From: Falsiruegeria mediterranea M17
GTDB lineage: Bacteria; Pseudomonadota; Alphaproteobacteria; Rhodobacterales; Rhodobacteraceae
NCBI RefSeq assembly: GCF_900302455.1
Contig: NZ_ONZG01000002.1
Span: 310,001 to 374,000 of the forward strand
Reading direction: 5' to 3'
DNA length: 64,000 nucleotides
Part shown: one piece after another, positions 51,326 through 59,765 of the stretch
Layout: each line of letters opens with the position of its first letter
Numbering within the stretch: the stretch's first letter is position 1
Made by a program: the position numbers and the translations under genes
The notes under the pieces: model-generated
Database searches by the model: none
What the model was told of the DNA's origin: nothing
What the model saw: the letters and a program-made list of their open reading frames with translations, nothing else

Positions 51326-53131
51326 TCAACCACTTGCCTTCACGGAAACATAAGTTCCAGGCGCAGGCGACAGTGGGGGATGCTTCGAATCGCCCGGTTC
51401 ACGCGCCGGGACCTGCTTGCCCGAGCGCTTCTTCAACCAAGCCTCCCACATCGGCCACCAGGATCCTGCGTGGTAATCTGCTTCGTTCATCCAGGTCTCG
51501 GCATCCCCTTTCAGATCGGGGTTCAGGTAGTGACCGTATTTTTTCTTGCTGGGCGGGTTCACGATGCCCGCGATGTGACCCGACTCTGAAACCACGAAGG
51601 TCTTGGACCGCGACCCCGCTTTCTGAACGCCGCGATAACAGTCCTTCCAAGCGGCGATGTGGTCGGTCTGACAGGTGATCGCCACTAACGGCACATCCAC
51701 GTCACTGATATGCAGCTTGTGCCCCATCAGCTCATAGCCATCGGTCACAAACTCGTTGCGTTGGCACAGGCCACGCAGATATTGCATCGCCATCTTCGCC
51801 GGCAGGTTCGACCCATCCCCATTCCAATAAAGCAGATCAAAGGCGGGCGGTGTCTCGCCCAACATGTAGCTGCGAATGGCCGGCGTATAGATCAGGTCAT
51901 TGGACCGCAGGAACGACATGGTGCGCCCGATCACCCAGGACCGCAGTATGCCATCCTTGCCCACCTGTTCCTCGATCCCGTCGATAAAATCATCCTGCAG
52001 GAAGGGCGTGAATTCCCCCTGCTCCGAGAAATCGGTCAAAGTGGTGAAGAACGTTGCCGACTTGATCGACTTGTCTCCGCGCTGTTTCAACAAAGAAAGC
52101 GTCAGGTTCAGCGTTGTGCCCGCGATGCAGTACCCTACGGCGTTGACCTGCTTGACCTTGCAGATCTCCTTTGCTGTTTCGATGGCTGTCAGGAAACCGT
52201 CCTGGATGTAGTCTTCCATTCCAACATCAGCCAGCTCTGCCTTGGGATTGACCCAGCTGACCACAAACAGGGTATACCCCTGCTCGGTCACCCATTTGAT
52301 CAGGCTGTTCTGGGCCTTGAGGTCGAGAATATAGAATTTGTTGATCCAGGGCGGGAACAGAACGATGGGGGTTTCATGAACCGTCTCGGTAACCGGGCTG
52401 TATTGGATCAGCTCCATCATCCGGTTGCGGTACACTACCTCGCCCGGCGTCGTTGCGACATTGCTCCCCAATTCAAACGCGCTTTCATCCGCAAGGCGCA
52501 CAACCAGTTCACCATCATTGGCCTCAAGATCGGCGACAAGGTTCTCCAACCCTTTGACCAGAGACTGGCCTTCGGTTTCAACCGCACGCTCCAACGCGTC
52601 GGGGTTGGTCGCCAGGAAATTCGTGGGCGCCATCATGTCGATGATCTGTTGCGAGAAATAGGCCAGACGGCGCTGATCATTGGGCTCCAAATCGTGTTTG
52701 GCCGTTTCGACCGCCTGCGCGATGGCCTTGGCGTTGGTCTGGTACTGCTGCTTGACGAAATGGAAATACGGGTTGTTGTCCCACATGGGGTTGGAAAAGC
52801 GGCGATCCCTCGGGGTGTCTTCGTCTGCCTCGACGCCGCCCTTGGCGAGCGCTTGCTGCGCTTCGGCAAAATTCATCACCGATTTGCCCCAAAACTCGAT
52901 CTGCTGCTCCCACAGCTTGGCGGGGTTATGAATGGCGTCATTCCAATAGGCCGTTGCTGCTCTTGCAAAAAGCTCTTGATTCGGACCATCCAAAGCAGGC
53001 GAATGAGGCGTCTTATGCGCCATGACCTCGACCAGGCGTTTCGACAGGATTTCGACTTTGGCCATATTTTCCTTAAGCCGATCAATGTGTTCGCCGGTCA
53101 ATTCCGGTGCGGTGTCTTGGCTAGTTGTCAT
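51326..53131 (-). CDS. phaC: Class I poly(3-hydroxyalkanoate) synthase
   Basis: 601 residues. The lipase-like box is GYCIAG with nucleophile Cys335 (Ser replaced by Cys, as in all PHA synthases), the Asp is in TCQTDHIAAW and the general base His in SGHIAG near residue 530. Conserved VLFPPWINKFYILDL and GDGSNLPAKM also support class I, which polymerises short-chain 3-hydroxyacyl-CoA. The N-terminus lacks a signal. It is divergent from phaZ with a shared 112-base promoter region. Confidence 0.96.
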   Translation of the reverse strand: MTTSQDTAPELTGEHIDRLKENMAKVEILSKRLVEVMAHKTPHSPALDGPNQELFARAATAYWNDAIHNPAKLWEQQIEFWGKSVMNFAEAQQALAKGGVEADEDTPRDRRFSNPMWDNNPYFHFVKQQYQTNAKAIAQAVETAKHDLEPNDQRRLAYFSQQIIDMMAPTNFLATNPDALERAVETEGQSLVKGLENLVADLEANDGELVVRLADESAFELGSNVATTPGEVVYRNRMMELIQYSPVTETVHETPIVLFPPWINKFYILDLKAQNSLIKWVTEQGYTLFVVSWVNPKAELADVGMEDYIQDGFLTAIETAKEICKVKQVNAVGYCIAGTTLNLTLSLLKQRGDKSIKSATFFTTLTDFSEQGEFTPFLQDDFIDGIEEQVGKDGILRSWVIGRTMSFLRSNDLIYTPAIRSYMLGETPPAFDLLYWNGDGSNLPAKMAMQYLRGLCQRNEFVTDGYELMGHKLHISDVDVPLVAITCQTDHIAAWKDCYRGVQKAGSRSKTFVVSESGHIAGIVNPPSKKKYGHYLNPDLKGDAETWMNEADYHAGSWWPMWEAWLKKRSGKQVPAREPGDSKHPPLSPAPGTYVSVKASG

Positions 53132-53155
53132 TTTAAGGAAACCCTCTTAATCTCG

Positions 53156-53166
53156 CTGCTATGCAG
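53156..53166. promoter_or_regulatory. PhaR site in the phaC-phaZ intergenic region
   Basis: CTGC-TAT-GCAG lies 25 bases upstream of the phaC ATG and 77 from the phaZ ATG. A bound PhaR could control both divergent genes. Confidence 0.65.
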
Positions 53167-53243
53167 AATAACGTCGTGGGTTTGCGGGGACAAAGCGACG
53201 AATGGTCCGAACTGTTCGGTGCTATCAATTAGGAGACCCATTT

Positions 53244-54530
53244 ATGCGCTATATGATGACCTACGACTTCATGGAAACCATGCGCAACACCAACCAATGG
53301 CTTGGCGCATCGGCAAATTCTCTGGCATCGTACCCGGTCTTTTCCATGATGCCAAACCCTGCGTTGAGTTGGATGGCAGCCTGGGGCGAAGTGACGGAAC
53401 GCACTTACCAGCGTATGGTCGTCAAGCCCGATTGGGGCATCCGCACCTTTACCTGCGAAGACGGCAAGGACCACCTGGTCGACATTTCTACCGTGGTGGA
53501 ACGCCCCTTTGGCGATCTGGTGCATTTCAAGGTGAACGGGCGCGAAGAACAGCCCCGCAAGGTCTTGCTGGTGGCACCGATGTCCGGGCACTATGCCACG
53601 CTGCTGCGATCCACGGTCAAGAGCCTGATCGTCAACTGCGAAGTTTACGTCACCGACTGGCACAACGCGCGTGACATCCCAGTCTCGGCCGGCAAATTCG
53701 ACGTCGAAGACTACACCCAGTACCTGGTTGATTTCATGCGCGAAATGGGCCCAGACACCCATGTGATCGCCGTTTGCCAGCCCGCGCCGCTGACACTGGC
53801 GGCAACCGCATTTCTGGCCGAACAGGACCCCGATGCACAGCCCCTGTCCCTGACCCTGATCGGCGGCCCAGTCGACCCGGACGCAACGCCCACCGAGGTG
53901 ACCGATTTTGGCCGCCGCGTGACCATGGGGCAGCTCGAAGAGACGATGATCCAGCGCGTCGGGTTCAAATACAAAGGTGTGGGGCGCATGGTCTATCCCG
54001 GCCTGTTGCAGCTGACCTCGTTCATGTCGATGAATGCCGAGCGCCATTCCAAAGCGTTCTCGGACCAGATCCAGCGCGTGATGCGCGGCGAAGCGTCGGA
54101 TCACGATGCCCACAACCGTTTCTATGACGAGTATCTGGCCGTCATGGACATGCCCGCAGAATTCTATCTGTCGACCGTCGAGCGTGTCTTCAAGAACCGC
54201 GAGATCGCCAAGAACGAATTTGTGGTGAACGGCCACAAGGTCGACATGAGCAAGATCACCAAGGTCGCGGTGAAGACCGTCGAAGGGGCAAATGACGACA
54301 TCTCGGCTCCCGGTCAGTGCATTGCAGCATTGGACCTGTGCACCGGCCTGCCGGACAGCAAAAAGGCAAGCCATGTTGAGCCCGGCGCGGGTCACTATGG
54401 CATTTTCGCAGGCCGCAGCTGGCGCGACAACATCCGCCCTCTGGTCATCGACTTCATGAACGCCAATGCCAAGCGCACCCCAGCGCGCAAACCGGCGCAA
54501 AAGGCTGCCAACAAGAACACGGCGGCCTGA
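53244..54530 (+). CDS. phaZ: Intracellular PHB depolymerase
   Basis: 428 residues, matching the PhaZ family of Cupriavidus and Rhodobacterales. The Cys nucleophile in HVIAVCQPAPLTLAA (Cys178), LLVAPMSGHYATLLR near 113 and the closing HVEPGAGHYGIFAGRSWR near residue 388 are the family blocks. It mobilises native PHB granules to 3-hydroxybutyrate units. ATG 53244 follows AGGAGA at seven bases. The Lys/Ala-rich tail is dispensable by eye. Divergent from phaC. Confidence 0.95.
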   Translation: MRYMMTYDFMETMRNTNQWLGASANSLASYPVFSMMPNPALSWMAAWGEVTERTYQRMVVKPDWGIRTFTCEDGKDHLVDISTVVERPFGDLVHFKVNGREEQPRKVLLVAPMSGHYATLLRSTVKSLIVNCEVYVTDWHNARDIPVSAGKFDVEDYTQYLVDFMREMGPDTHVIAVCQPAPLTLAATAFLAEQDPDAQPLSLTLIGGPVDPDATPTEVTDFGRRVTMGQLEETMIQRVGFKYKGVGRMVYPGLLQLTSFMSMNAERHSKAFSDQIQRVMRGEASDHDAHNRFYDEYLAVMDMPAEFYLSTVERVFKNREIAKNEFVVNGHKVDMSKITKVAVKTVEGANDDISAPGQCIAALDLCTGLPDSKKASHVEPGAGHYGIFAGRSWRDNIRPLVIDFMNANAKRTPARKPAQKAANKNTAA

Positions 54531-54532
54531 TT

Positions 54533-55114
54533 GTGGCCCGGGGGATGGATCCCTTGGGCTTTTCCTGCGGCTGTGGCGCGCTCAAGGGGCACGTCACGGC
54601 CGAGGGTGTGCGCTCTGGCAGCCATGTTCTCTGCTACTGTCCCGACTGCCGGGCGGGTGAGCTTTATTTTCAGCAACCAGACCCCGCTCCTGGCCCGGTC
54701 GACATCTTTCAGCTGAGCCCTGATACGGTGGTCATCGATCAAGGGGCCGAGCATCTGGCCGCGATCCGGCTCAGCCCCAACGGCATGTTTCGCTGGTATG
54801 CCAAGTGTTGTGACACGCCGCTGTGCACCACGATGAAATCTGCCAAGACGCCCTTTGCCGGGATGAGCGTCGACCGCTTTGACGATCCAGACCGTTTGGG
54901 ACCGGTTGTGTCCAAAGGGTTTGTCCCTGCCCCGGACGGCAGCCGGAAACACGAAACCGCCTATCGGGCGGCGTGGCCTTTGATCAAGCGAATGGCTGTT
55001 GCGCGCCTGTCTGGGCGCTGGAAGCAAACCCCGTTCTTTGACGCGAAGACGAATGCGCCGGTTGTAGAACCGCGCGTCATCGACAAATCGGAACGCGCCC
55101 CACTCTATCGCTGA
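54533..55114 (+). CDS. DUF6151-like zinc-ribbon protein
   Basis: 193 residues. Cysteine clusters FSCGCGALKG, VLCYCPDCRAG and YAKCCDTPLCTTM resemble GFA-like or DUF6151 proteins with structural zinc. No GFA catalytic signature is certain. The start is taken as GTG 54533, directly after the phaZ stop; ATG 54545 is an alternative. It is presumably transcribed with phaZ. Function unknown. Confidence 0.72.
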   Translation: MARGMDPLGFSCGCGALKGHVTAEGVRSGSHVLCYCPDCRAGELYFQQPDPAPGPVDIFQLSPDTVVIDQGAEHLAAIRLSPNGMFRWYAKCCDTPLCTTMKSAKTPFAGMSVDRFDDPDRLGPVVSKGFVPAPDGSRKHETAYRAAWPLIKRMAVARLSGRWKQTPFFDAKTNAPVVEPRVIDKSERAPLYR

Positions 55115-55175
55115 CCTCATTTCATGCGCGGCCTGTCAGCCTTGCGTCCTGCGGACGGACCAGTTGCAAGGCAGG

Positions 55176-55262
55176 GGCCAGGCTCAGGCGGGCTGTGCCC
55201 GCCTGAGCCTGGCCCAACGGGAGGAGATGTTTCGCCAGAAACATTGACGACGGGCGGGAGTG
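55176..55262 (+). repeat. Palindromic intergenic repeat, copy F
   Basis: A perfect 18-bp stem 1 with a 3-base loop (55176-55214; arm GGCCAGGCTCAGGCGGGC), core CCCAACGGGAGG, stem 2 ATGTTTC-gcca-GAAACAT, then CGACGGGCGGGAGTGC. It lies between convergent genes, so it could terminate both. Confidence 0.82.
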
Positions 55263-55270
55263 CTTGGTCC

Positions 55271-55972
55271 TTATGCGGTGCGCGCCAGCCAGTCGACCAA
55301 GGCTTGTGTGACAGCATCCGGCGCTTCCAGAGTTGGCAGATGCCCTGCATTGTCCAGAACTTGAAGCTCGGCCCCCGGGATCAATCCGGCCATGAACGTG
55401 TGTCGCTTTACCGGGGTCAACCCGTCGTGCGCGCCGCATAATACCAAGGTTGGAACCTTGATCTTGCGCAGCGTGCCCTGCTGATCCGGCCGCCGCTGCA
55501 ACGCGCGCGACTGGCGCACGAACACATCGCTGCCCATGTCCCGCGCCATGGCATAGACCTGATCCAGGATCTGCATGCGGTTGGGGTTGGGCGCCAGAAA
55601 CTCGGGCCGCATCGCCTGGCGCATCACCTCATCCAACCGCCCTGCCTTGGCACCCACGATCATCGGCTCACGCGCGGCCGCAACCTGGGGCGTATCTGCC
55701 TGCACATCCGTATCCATCAGACACAGCCGCGTGACACGCTCCGGGGCGCGGCGAAAGATCTCCATCGCGACGATGCCACCCATGCTGAGCCCGGCCAGGG
55801 CAAACCGCTGCGGCAACTGATCCAGCAGGCCTGATGCGATCTCTTCGATTCTTTCGCCGATGTGGATGGGCGCCACCATGACCGCTCGATCTCGGCCCAG
55901 CTTCAGCAGCTGATGCGCATACAGCCGGGCATCACTCATCATGCCCGGCAACAGGACCAAAGGTTCAACCAA
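55271..55972 (-). CDS. Alpha/beta hydrolase
   Basis: 233 residues. Nucleophile elbow GLSMGGIVAMEIF near residue 83, acid in LCGAHDGLTP near 188, and His in NAGHLPTLEAP near 218 complete the triad. The overall size and short lid put it near the 3-oxoadipate-enol-lactonase/esterase branch. The substrate is unknown. It ends five bases after repeat copy F. Confidence 0.87.
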   Translation of the reverse strand: MVEPLVLLPGMMSDARLYAHQLLKLGRDRAVMVAPIHIGERIEEIASGLLDQLPQRFALAGLSMGGIVAMEIFRRAPERVTRLCLMDTDVQADTPQVAAAREPMIVGAKAGRLDEVMRQAMRPEFLAPNPNRMQILDQVYAMARDMGSDVFVRQSRALQRRPDQQGTLRKIKVPTLVLCGAHDGLTPVKRHTFMAGLIPGAELQVLDNAGHLPTLEAPDAVTQALVDWLARTA

Positions 55973-56082
55973 GACTTTCCCCTTTGCCCAAATCCCACTT
56001 TGTCGACTGGCTCACTGCATACCCTCATGCGTTTGATTTGTCGGCAGAATGCCCAACCTTTACCCCTCGGGCAAGGGTGACA

Positions 56083-56715
56083 TCACGGATAGCGGATACC
56101 GCGAAACGGCGGAAAATCCACATAGCGCGCCTTACGTTTTGCCAATGGCTCCTCAGGCTCGGTTCCCGCGATCAGCAACCGGCCGCGCGGCGCGATATAA
56201 CTGTCGATCCGACGCAGCGGCTTGGGTCGCCACACCAGGTTGAAGGCGCAGAGCTTTGGAAAGAACCAGATCTCGGAATAATCAAGATGGTCATGCATCC
56301 ACCACGCCAGATCGCGCCAATCCCGACCTTGATCATACTCATCGGTAAACCAGGGAATTACGACCGAAGCGCCTGCGATCCTGTCGTCGCCCAGCCCCCG
56401 ATCCCAGATGTGGCATTCCAAAGGATGCGTGTTGCGCGCGCAGTTGAGCTTGTTGTCGTTGCCAAACTGGTTGAGCGAGGGCGAGCGATAGCCCGACCGC
56501 ACCGCAACCCGTCCAAATGTCTCCTCGAGCGGGTCCATCAGTGTCTGACAGAACGCCTGCCCTGTCTCGATCGCCAGATCGGGGTTTTCCGGGATGTTTT
56601 GCATCGCGTGAAAATTTCCAATCTCGGAGTACAGAAAATCCCGCATGTAGAAATGCCGAGACAACCGCACGCGCCCCAGCGTTTCAAGGCTCCACATGCT
56701 GCCGGGTTTACGCAT
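56083..56715 (-). CDS. M15-like peptidase/peptidoglycan-hydrolase fold protein
   Basis: 210 residues. SRHFYMRDFLYSEIGNF followed by FGRVAVRSGYRSPSLNQFGND and HPLECHIWDRG resembles the M15 (D-Ala-D-Ala carboxypeptidase/phage endolysin-like) arrangement, with SGYRS and an H-x-x-D-like pair. The usual zinc set (HxxGxAxD and a later His) is not fully visible, so activity is doubtful. No signal peptide. It follows the VOC gene by three bases on the same strand. Confidence 0.65.
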   Translation of the reverse strand: MRKPGSMWSLETLGRVRLSRHFYMRDFLYSEIGNFHAMQNIPENPDLAIETGQAFCQTLMDPLEETFGRVAVRSGYRSPSLNQFGNDNKLNCARNTHPLECHIWDRGLGDDRIAGASVVIPWFTDEYDQGRDWRDLAWWMHDHLDYSEIWFFPKLCAFNLVWRPKPLRRIDSYIAPRGRLLIAGTEPEEPLAKRKARYVDFPPFRGIRYP

Positions 56716-56718
56716 CGC

Positions 56719-57144
56719 TTAGTACCCGTTCCAACAGAACGCGCCGTCTTCGCGCAGGGTCGAGAACGGGTTATGCGCGACCTCCCATATGGTTCCGTCA
56801 GGCGCACGGAAATACCCATGATGCCCGCCCCAGAACACGTCTTGCGCAGGTTTGAGTACCTCGGCGCCAGCACTTTGGGCCGCAGTCAGCACCTCGGCCA
56901 CCTCGCCTTTGGTCCGGCAGTTGTAGCTGAGCGTGATTGCCCCCTGCCCCAAGGCCTCGGCATCCAACCCCATCTCATCCGCCAAAGCTTCGAGCTGGTA
57001 CAAACCCAACACCTGTCCGATCAGGTCAAAGGCGATGACGCCATCGGGGCTGTCGACCCGTGTCCACCCCATCGCCTCATAAAACACAGCCGCACGGGCC
57101 GGGTTGCGCACGCCAAGGGTGATCAGGCTGACCCGCTGTTCCAT
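56719..57144 (-). CDS. VOC-family (glyoxalase-like) protein
   Basis: 141 residues, one VOC module: MEQRVSLITLGVRNPARAAVFYEAMGW and the second half VFWGGHHGYFRAPDGTIWEVAHNP, with possible metal ligands His and Glu in the latter. Glyoxalase/dioxygenase superfamily; substrate unknown. The ATG at 57144 overlaps the upstream hydrolase stop (ATGA), so the two are coupled. Confidence 0.85.
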   Translation of the reverse strand: MEQRVSLITLGVRNPARAAVFYEAMGWTRVDSPDGVIAFDLIGQVLGLYQLEALADEMGLDAEALGQGAITLSYNCRTKGEVAEVLTAAQSAGAEVLKPAQDVFWGGHHGYFRAPDGTIWEVAHNPFSTLREDGAFCWNGY

Positions 57145-58136
57145 CACTCGACCCCTTGCGATTTGAGCCAGGCCAGAACGTCCCGCACGGTGCCCTCGGT
57201 CTGCCCTGGAGACATGATGTCCCCCGTGATCACATGCGAGGACGGGTCATCGCCCGGCCCCATGGTCACCGGCTGCAGCTCGACCGGGCCACCCCACCCA
57301 GCGGCAATCTGGCGGGTGATGTCCGCGCGCACGACCCGGTCATCATCCGAGAAGCGGAACAAGGCAGGGATTGATGTGGTGCCAAAATCCTGGGCCACGA
57401 CCGCCTGGACCAGCGCCGTCAACGGTACGATTGCTTCCCAGGAATAGTCGACGCTCCAATAGGCGTCCTTGTCCGGGTTGCCGCTGGCAGTTTCACGATT
57501 TCCACCCATCAATGGTGGGAACCAGATGCGCGCTGCCGGCAAGCCCGGGATCCAAGCCGCCGACGCATTGACGCCAAAGTTCGGCGAGACAAAGACCATC
57601 GCCGCCACATCCTGAGCCATCTCTGGGTTCACTGCGGCTGCTGCCGCCAGTGTTCCTCCGGTTGAGGTGCTGATGACCACCACCTTGTCCCCTACCGCGC
57701 GTGCTGCCGCCAGCCCTTCGGCCGCGTCCTGCATCCAGCCCGAGGCGGTCCCTTCGGCCATGGCGTCGCTGCCGCGTCCATGCCCCTGCAAGCGGGTGTA
57801 AACCAGATTGGCCCCCAAGGCATCGGCAATCCTGTCGGGCACCGGGCGGATTTCCTCGGACGACGCGGAAAAGCCATGAATGTAAAGTACCGAATAGGGC
57901 GTGCGCTGTTCTTTGGCGCCATCCTGCCAAATCACCCGCTTTTCCGTTCCGGATACGATGTCATCGAACCGGGATTCGATACTTTCGAAATAGACCTGTA
58001 CGCCCTCACCGAATTTGCGCGGCTCAAACGTGGGGTTCAGGTTCACCTCTTCGCGCGGACCAAAGATCCACAGGCCTGCCCCCAGAACCACCAGGACCAG
58101 CAGCAGACGCCCCAGGAGCTTACCAAGCGTCCTCAT
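57144..58136 (-). CDS. Membrane-anchored alpha/beta hydrolase
   Basis: 330 residues. An N-terminal hydrophobic segment (LGRLLLVLVVLGAGLWIFG) anchors or exports the protein. The hydrolase core shows LYIHGFSASSEEI, the elbow VVISTSTGGTLAAAA (Ser), DDDRVV for the acid and SSHVITG for the His. Start ATG 58136 puts the helix at the N-terminus; it overlaps the next upstream gene's stop (ATGA). Possibly a serine esterase or aminopeptidase of the periplasm. Confidence 0.85.
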   Translation of the reverse strand: MRTLGKLLGRLLLVLVVLGAGLWIFGPREEVNLNPTFEPRKFGEGVQVYFESIESRFDDIVSGTEKRVIWQDGAKEQRTPYSVLYIHGFSASSEEIRPVPDRIADALGANLVYTRLQGHGRGSDAMAEGTASGWMQDAAEGLAAARAVGDKVVVISTSTGGTLAAAAAVNPEMAQDVAAMVFVSPNFGVNASAAWIPGLPAARIWFPPLMGGNRETASGNPDKDAYWSVDYSWEAIVPLTALVQAVVAQDFGTTSIPALFRFSDDDRVVRADITRQIAAGWGGPVELQPVTMGPGDDPSSHVITGDIMSPGQTEGTVRDVLAWLKSQGVE

Positions 58137-58885
58137 GCTGCGGTCTCCATGACATCCGATACGGCCTGCTCGATCAGACCGAGGCACGGCCCGTCCGAGA
58201 ACCGATGGTCCGCGTCCTTGACCAGCAGCAACCGCATGTCGTCACACGTGGCATGTTCCAACAGCTGCACGGCGGTTTCGGTCGTTACCGCCGTGTCCGC
58301 CGTCCCTTGCAAGCAGCGGACCGGGAAGGGCAGCGACAGGGGGGCGCGCAGCACCAACCGGTTGCGACCATCCTCGATCATGCGTTTGGTCACGATGTAG
58401 GGCTCCATGTAGTCCGACGGCAAAGCCACCTGCCCCTCGGCCTCGAGCATCCTACGCTGTGCGTCGTCAAACCCAGCCCACCACCCGTCTTCGGTGAAAT
58501 CGGGTGCTGCGGCGATGGTCACCATCCCGGCAATCCGTTCGGCCCTTTCACGGGCCAGCAGCAGTGCTTGCCAGCCACCCATGGACGAGCCGACAACAAT
58601 CAGTGGCCCATCGGTCAGCGCGTCAATCGCGGCCAGCGTATCCTCGTGCCAATCTCCGATGCTACCCTCATCAAATACGCCAGAGCTTTCGCCGTGCCCG
58701 GAGTAGTCGAACCGCAGAAACGCCTGCCCGCGTGCGCGGCACCAGGCCTCAAGATGTACCGCCTTGGTGCCTTCCATGTCGGATTTCAGTCCGCCCAGAA
58801 ACACCACTGTCGGCCCCTGCCCATCGGATTTGTGATAGGCCAACGACCGGCCTTGCGCTGTCTTCAGAAAATCTGTTGCTGGCAC
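58133..58885 (-). CDS. Alpha/beta hydrolase (YbhB/palmitoyl-thioesterase-like)
   Basis: 250 residues. VVFLGGLKSDMEGTKA (oxyanion region), the elbow VVGSSMGGWQALLLA near 100, acid in LQGTADTAV near 203 and His in DADHRFSDG near 228. It resembles ABHD10/mycophenolic acyl-glucuronide esterase and palmitoyl-thioesterase homologues. GTG 58885 is favoured by GGGAGG five bases before it; GTG 58924 is an alternative. First of a coupled series (hydrolase, hydrolase, VOC, M15-like). Confidence 0.83.
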   Translation of the reverse strand: MPATDFLKTAQGRSLAYHKSDGQGPTVVFLGGLKSDMEGTKAVHLEAWCRARGQAFLRFDYSGHGESSGVFDEGSIGDWHEDTLAAIDALTDGPLIVVGSSMGGWQALLLARERAERIAGMVTIAAAPDFTEDGWWAGFDDAQRRMLEAEGQVALPSDYMEPYIVTKRMIEDGRNRLVLRAPLSLPFPVRCLQGTADTAVTTETAVQLLEHATCDDMRLLLVKDADHRFSDGPCLGLIEQAVSDVMETAA

Positions 58886-58965
58886 GTCGGCCTCCCAATC
58901 TTTTGCCCGATCATGCAAAGCCACGGCAGCGGCTGCAATCAGCTTTTATAGGTGACCACCTTGTC

Positions 58966-58985
58966 ACGTGACTATTTAATCACGT
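58966..58985. promoter_or_regulatory. Operator palindrome ACGTGA-N8-TCACGT
   Basis: A perfect 6-8-6 inverted repeat with AT-rich spacer ctatttaa, lying between the divergent hydrolase operon and the ArsR-SRPBCC gene, 13 bases before the latter's ATG. The likely binding protein is the adjacent ArsR-type regulator, autoregulating and perhaps controlling both directions. Confidence 0.65.
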
Positions 58986-58997
58986 ATAACTGATTCC

Positions 58998-59753
58998 ATG
59001 GACATGATCTTCAAGGCTCTTGCTGATCCGACCCGGCGCGAATTGCTGGATCGGTTACGCGCCCAGGACGGACAAAGCCTGCAACAACTGCAGGACGATC
59101 TGGACATGACCCGCTTCGGCGTCATGAAACATCTGGGTGTGTTGGAAGAGGCCGGGCTGATCGTGACCCGCAAGCAGGGACGGTTCAAACATCATTACCT
59201 GAACGCCGTGCCCCTGCAGGAAGCCATAGACCGGTGGATCGAACCTTTGATCGTCAAATCGGCAGCGCGAGCAGTGATCGACTTGAAAGCGAAACTGGAA
59301 GGACACGGCCCAATGGCAAAACCCGATTTCATGATGCAGACCTTTATCGAAACAACCCATGACCAGCTGTGGGACGCGCTGACGAAAGGCGAGCTTGCAG
59401 CGCAGTATCACTTCGCCTGCCAAAACGTTGACGGCGACCTGGCACCGGGCGGCGGGCAAAAATACATTCTGCCGGATGGCAACCCGATGCTGGAACTTGA
59501 TGTGCTCGACATCTCTCCCAAGGATCGGATTGAAATGACCTTTACACCTCATTTCTTTGGCCCGGATGCTCCGACCTCGCGGTGCGTCTATCTTCTGGAA
59601 CCTTCGGGCAGCGCTATGAAGCTGACGATCGAACATTATGATGTTCCGGCCGGTCACGAAGGGGTCGGCGAAGGATGGGCACGACTGGCATCAGCGCTCA
59701 AATCCTTCCTCGAGGTTGGACCATCCGACACCAAACGCTTTGGTTTTGCGTAA
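58998..59753 (+). CDS. ArsR-type regulator fused to an SRPBCC/AHSA1 domain
   Basis: 251 residues. The N-terminal winged helix (MDMIFKALADPTRRELLDRLR, GQSLQQLQDDLDMTRFGVMKHLGVLEEAGLI; about 1-85) has no metal-binding Cys pair, so it is not a metal sensor. The C-terminal SRPBCC domain (about 110-240: TTHDQLWDALTKGELAAQYHF, PGGGQKYIL, YDVPAGHEGVGEGWA) can bind a hydrophobic ligand. In many bacteria this fusion senses small molecules. A 6-8-6 palindrome lies just upstream. Confidence 0.9.
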   Translation: MDMIFKALADPTRRELLDRLRAQDGQSLQQLQDDLDMTRFGVMKHLGVLEEAGLIVTRKQGRFKHHYLNAVPLQEAIDRWIEPLIVKSAARAVIDLKAKLEGHGPMAKPDFMMQTFIETTHDQLWDALTKGELAAQYHFACQNVDGDLAPGGGQKYILPDGNPMLELDVLDISPKDRIEMTFTPHFFGPDAPTSRCVYLLEPSGSAMKLTIEHYDVPAGHEGVGEGWARLASALKSFLEVGPSDTKRFGFA

Positions 59754-59765
59754 GGAGGTCACGTC

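Noticed and set aside
55984-57447. 487-codon open frame on the plus strand
   Set aside because: Spans three minus-strand genes with good starts and family motifs; its own translation matches nothing and crosses their boundaries.
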